Both the position numbers and the translations under genes were made by a program. A DNA stretch of 23,334 nt from JAYTQG01 sp043746815. Its GTDB lineage: Bacteria > Actinomycetota > Thermoleophilia > Miltoncostaeales > Miltoncostaeaceae. This document shows positions 22,838 through 23,334 of this stretch, piece after piece (positions within the stretch are counted from its first letter, which is position 1; the number at the start of each line of letters is the position of its first letter). The notes under the pieces were generated by a model. That model was given only the letters and a program-made list of their open reading frames with translations. It was not told the origin of the DNA and did not search any database. The stretch lies in the NCBI GenBank assembly GCA_043746815.1, contig JAYTQG010000115.1, positions 1-23,334 on the forward strand, given 5' to 3'.

Positions 22838-23334
22838 CTACCAGCGGTGCTCGGCGTTCCCGACTTCCCACGCCGACCAGACCGCCGCCCGCAATTCCTC
22901 AGCCGCCCGGGCGGGATCGCCCGCGTAGATGATCGAGCGACTCGCGGAGACGAGTGCCCCGGCGGCGCGGCCACCGAATGCCGCGGCAAGATCCTCGGGG
23001 CGTCCCCCCTGGGCACCGACGCCGGGGAGCAAGAAGATCTGGTGCGGCATCCGCTGACGGAGCGCCACGAGTCGCTCCGGCACCGTGGCGCCGACGACAG
23101 CGCCGACCGAGGAGAGCCCCGCCGTGCCGATGGTCGCTGCCCCCCATGTCGCAACGAGCTCCGCCACGGCCTCGTGCCAGAGGCGCCCGTCGGCAAGCGG
23201 AAGGTCCTCCAGGTCCGCCGCCCCCGGGTTTGATGTCCTGACAAGGAAGAACAGCCCACGGTCATTTGCCTGCGCGGCGTCGAGGAAGGGCCGCGCTGCA
23301 TCGGTTCCGAGCATCGGATTAACGGTCATGGCGT
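22838..23334 (-). CDS. pyrF: Orotidine 5'-phosphate decarboxylase, type 2 (N-terminal part cut by window)
   Basis: Decarboxylates OMP to UMP, the last step of pyrimidine synthesis. About the last 165 residues are present. The frame is open to the right edge, so the ATG at 23329 is internal (it lies in AMTVNPMLG). Landmarks of the long PyrF group are TVNPMLGTDAARPFLD, GLFFLVRTSNPGA and FLLPGVGAQGG, followed by the phosphate-binding ASRSIIYAG. The catalytic lysine motif would lie outside the window. It ends 10 bases before the carboxypeptidase start, so it is the first visible gene of the pyrF-to-guaA unit. Confidence 0.93.
   Translation of the reverse strand, partial: AMTVNPMLGTDAARPFLDAAQANDRGLFFLVRTSNPGAADLEDLPLADGRLWHEAVAELVATWGAATIGTAGLSSVGAVVGATVPERLVALRQRMPHQIFLLPGVGAQGGRPEDLAAAFGGRAAGALVSASRSIIYAGDPARAAEELRAAVWSAWEVGNAEHRW

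Noticed and set aside
22828..23301. Upstream extension of the carboxypeptidase frame
   Set aside because: The translation is Arg/Ser/Pro-rich shadow sequence over pyrF, and the GTG at 22827 gives a proper signal peptide.
1..23334. CRISPR arrays, transposons, phage or toxin-antitoxin modules
   Set aside because: No regularly spaced direct repeats, transposase, integrase, or paired small toxin-antitoxin genes were seen; gene content is almost entirely housekeeping.

Overview
This window is high-GC and very tightly packed. It holds about 23 genes, mostly bacterial housekeeping functions, with no tRNA, rRNA, insertion sequence, CRISPR array or phage module that I can see. The gene string rplM-rpsI-glmM-glmS-acpS-nnr-alr-cca (minus strand) is the order familiar from Actinobacteria and some Chloroflexota. 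The GuaB3-type IMP dehydrogenase, the D-alanine and D,D-carboxypeptidase genes and the lipoprotein genes also point to a peptidoglycan-containing member of that broad group. My best guess is an uncultivated, streamlined Chloroflexota (Limnocylindria-like) or actinobacterial genome, but this is inference and no marker here settles it. Many genes overlap by 4 bases, convergent neighbours overlap tail to tail, and several promoters look leaderless.

Layout. Positions 2-586: 3' part of an unrecognised gene. 597-1751 (-): a Tat-exported, lipidated agmatine deiminase-family enzyme. 1848-5293 (+): a zinc-type ABC importer in the order permease, substrate-binding lipoprotein, ATPase, second permease. 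It is followed tail to tail by a Fur-family repressor (5248-5679, -). 5714-6499 (+): lgt, which lipidates lipoproteins such as the two just named. 6420-7452 (-): a PduO-type cobalamin adenosyltransferase downstream of a secreted CAP-domain protein. 7601-17011 (-): the cca, alr, nnr, acpS, glmS, glmM, rpsI, rplM string, broken once by a plus-strand diguanylate cyclase (11506-12729). 17167-17998 (+): two small unrecognised membrane or secreted proteins. 18003-23334 (-): an apparent operon transcribed pyrF (partial), D,D-carboxypeptidase, 1-phosphofructokinase-family kinase, guaB3, guaA.

Functionally, glmS and glmM feed amino sugars into cell-wall synthesis, alr supplies D-alanine, and the carboxypeptidase trims wall peptides. 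guaB3 and guaA convert IMP to GMP, while pyrF finishes UMP. The diguanylate cyclase would use GTP to make c-di-GMP.

The most unusual observation is translational. glmM has no ATG, GTG or TTG that could give its conserved N-terminus, because an in-frame stop lies just upstream. Instead it has a CTG placed exactly in the CTGA overlap with the rpsI stop. nnr also lacks a canonical start and is best read from CTG. Other points worth checking are a Fur-type operator candidate over the -35 of a leaderless znuA promoter, a 162-base antisense overlap between the cyclase tail and acpS, and a hairpin at the predicted 5' end of the rplM transcript.
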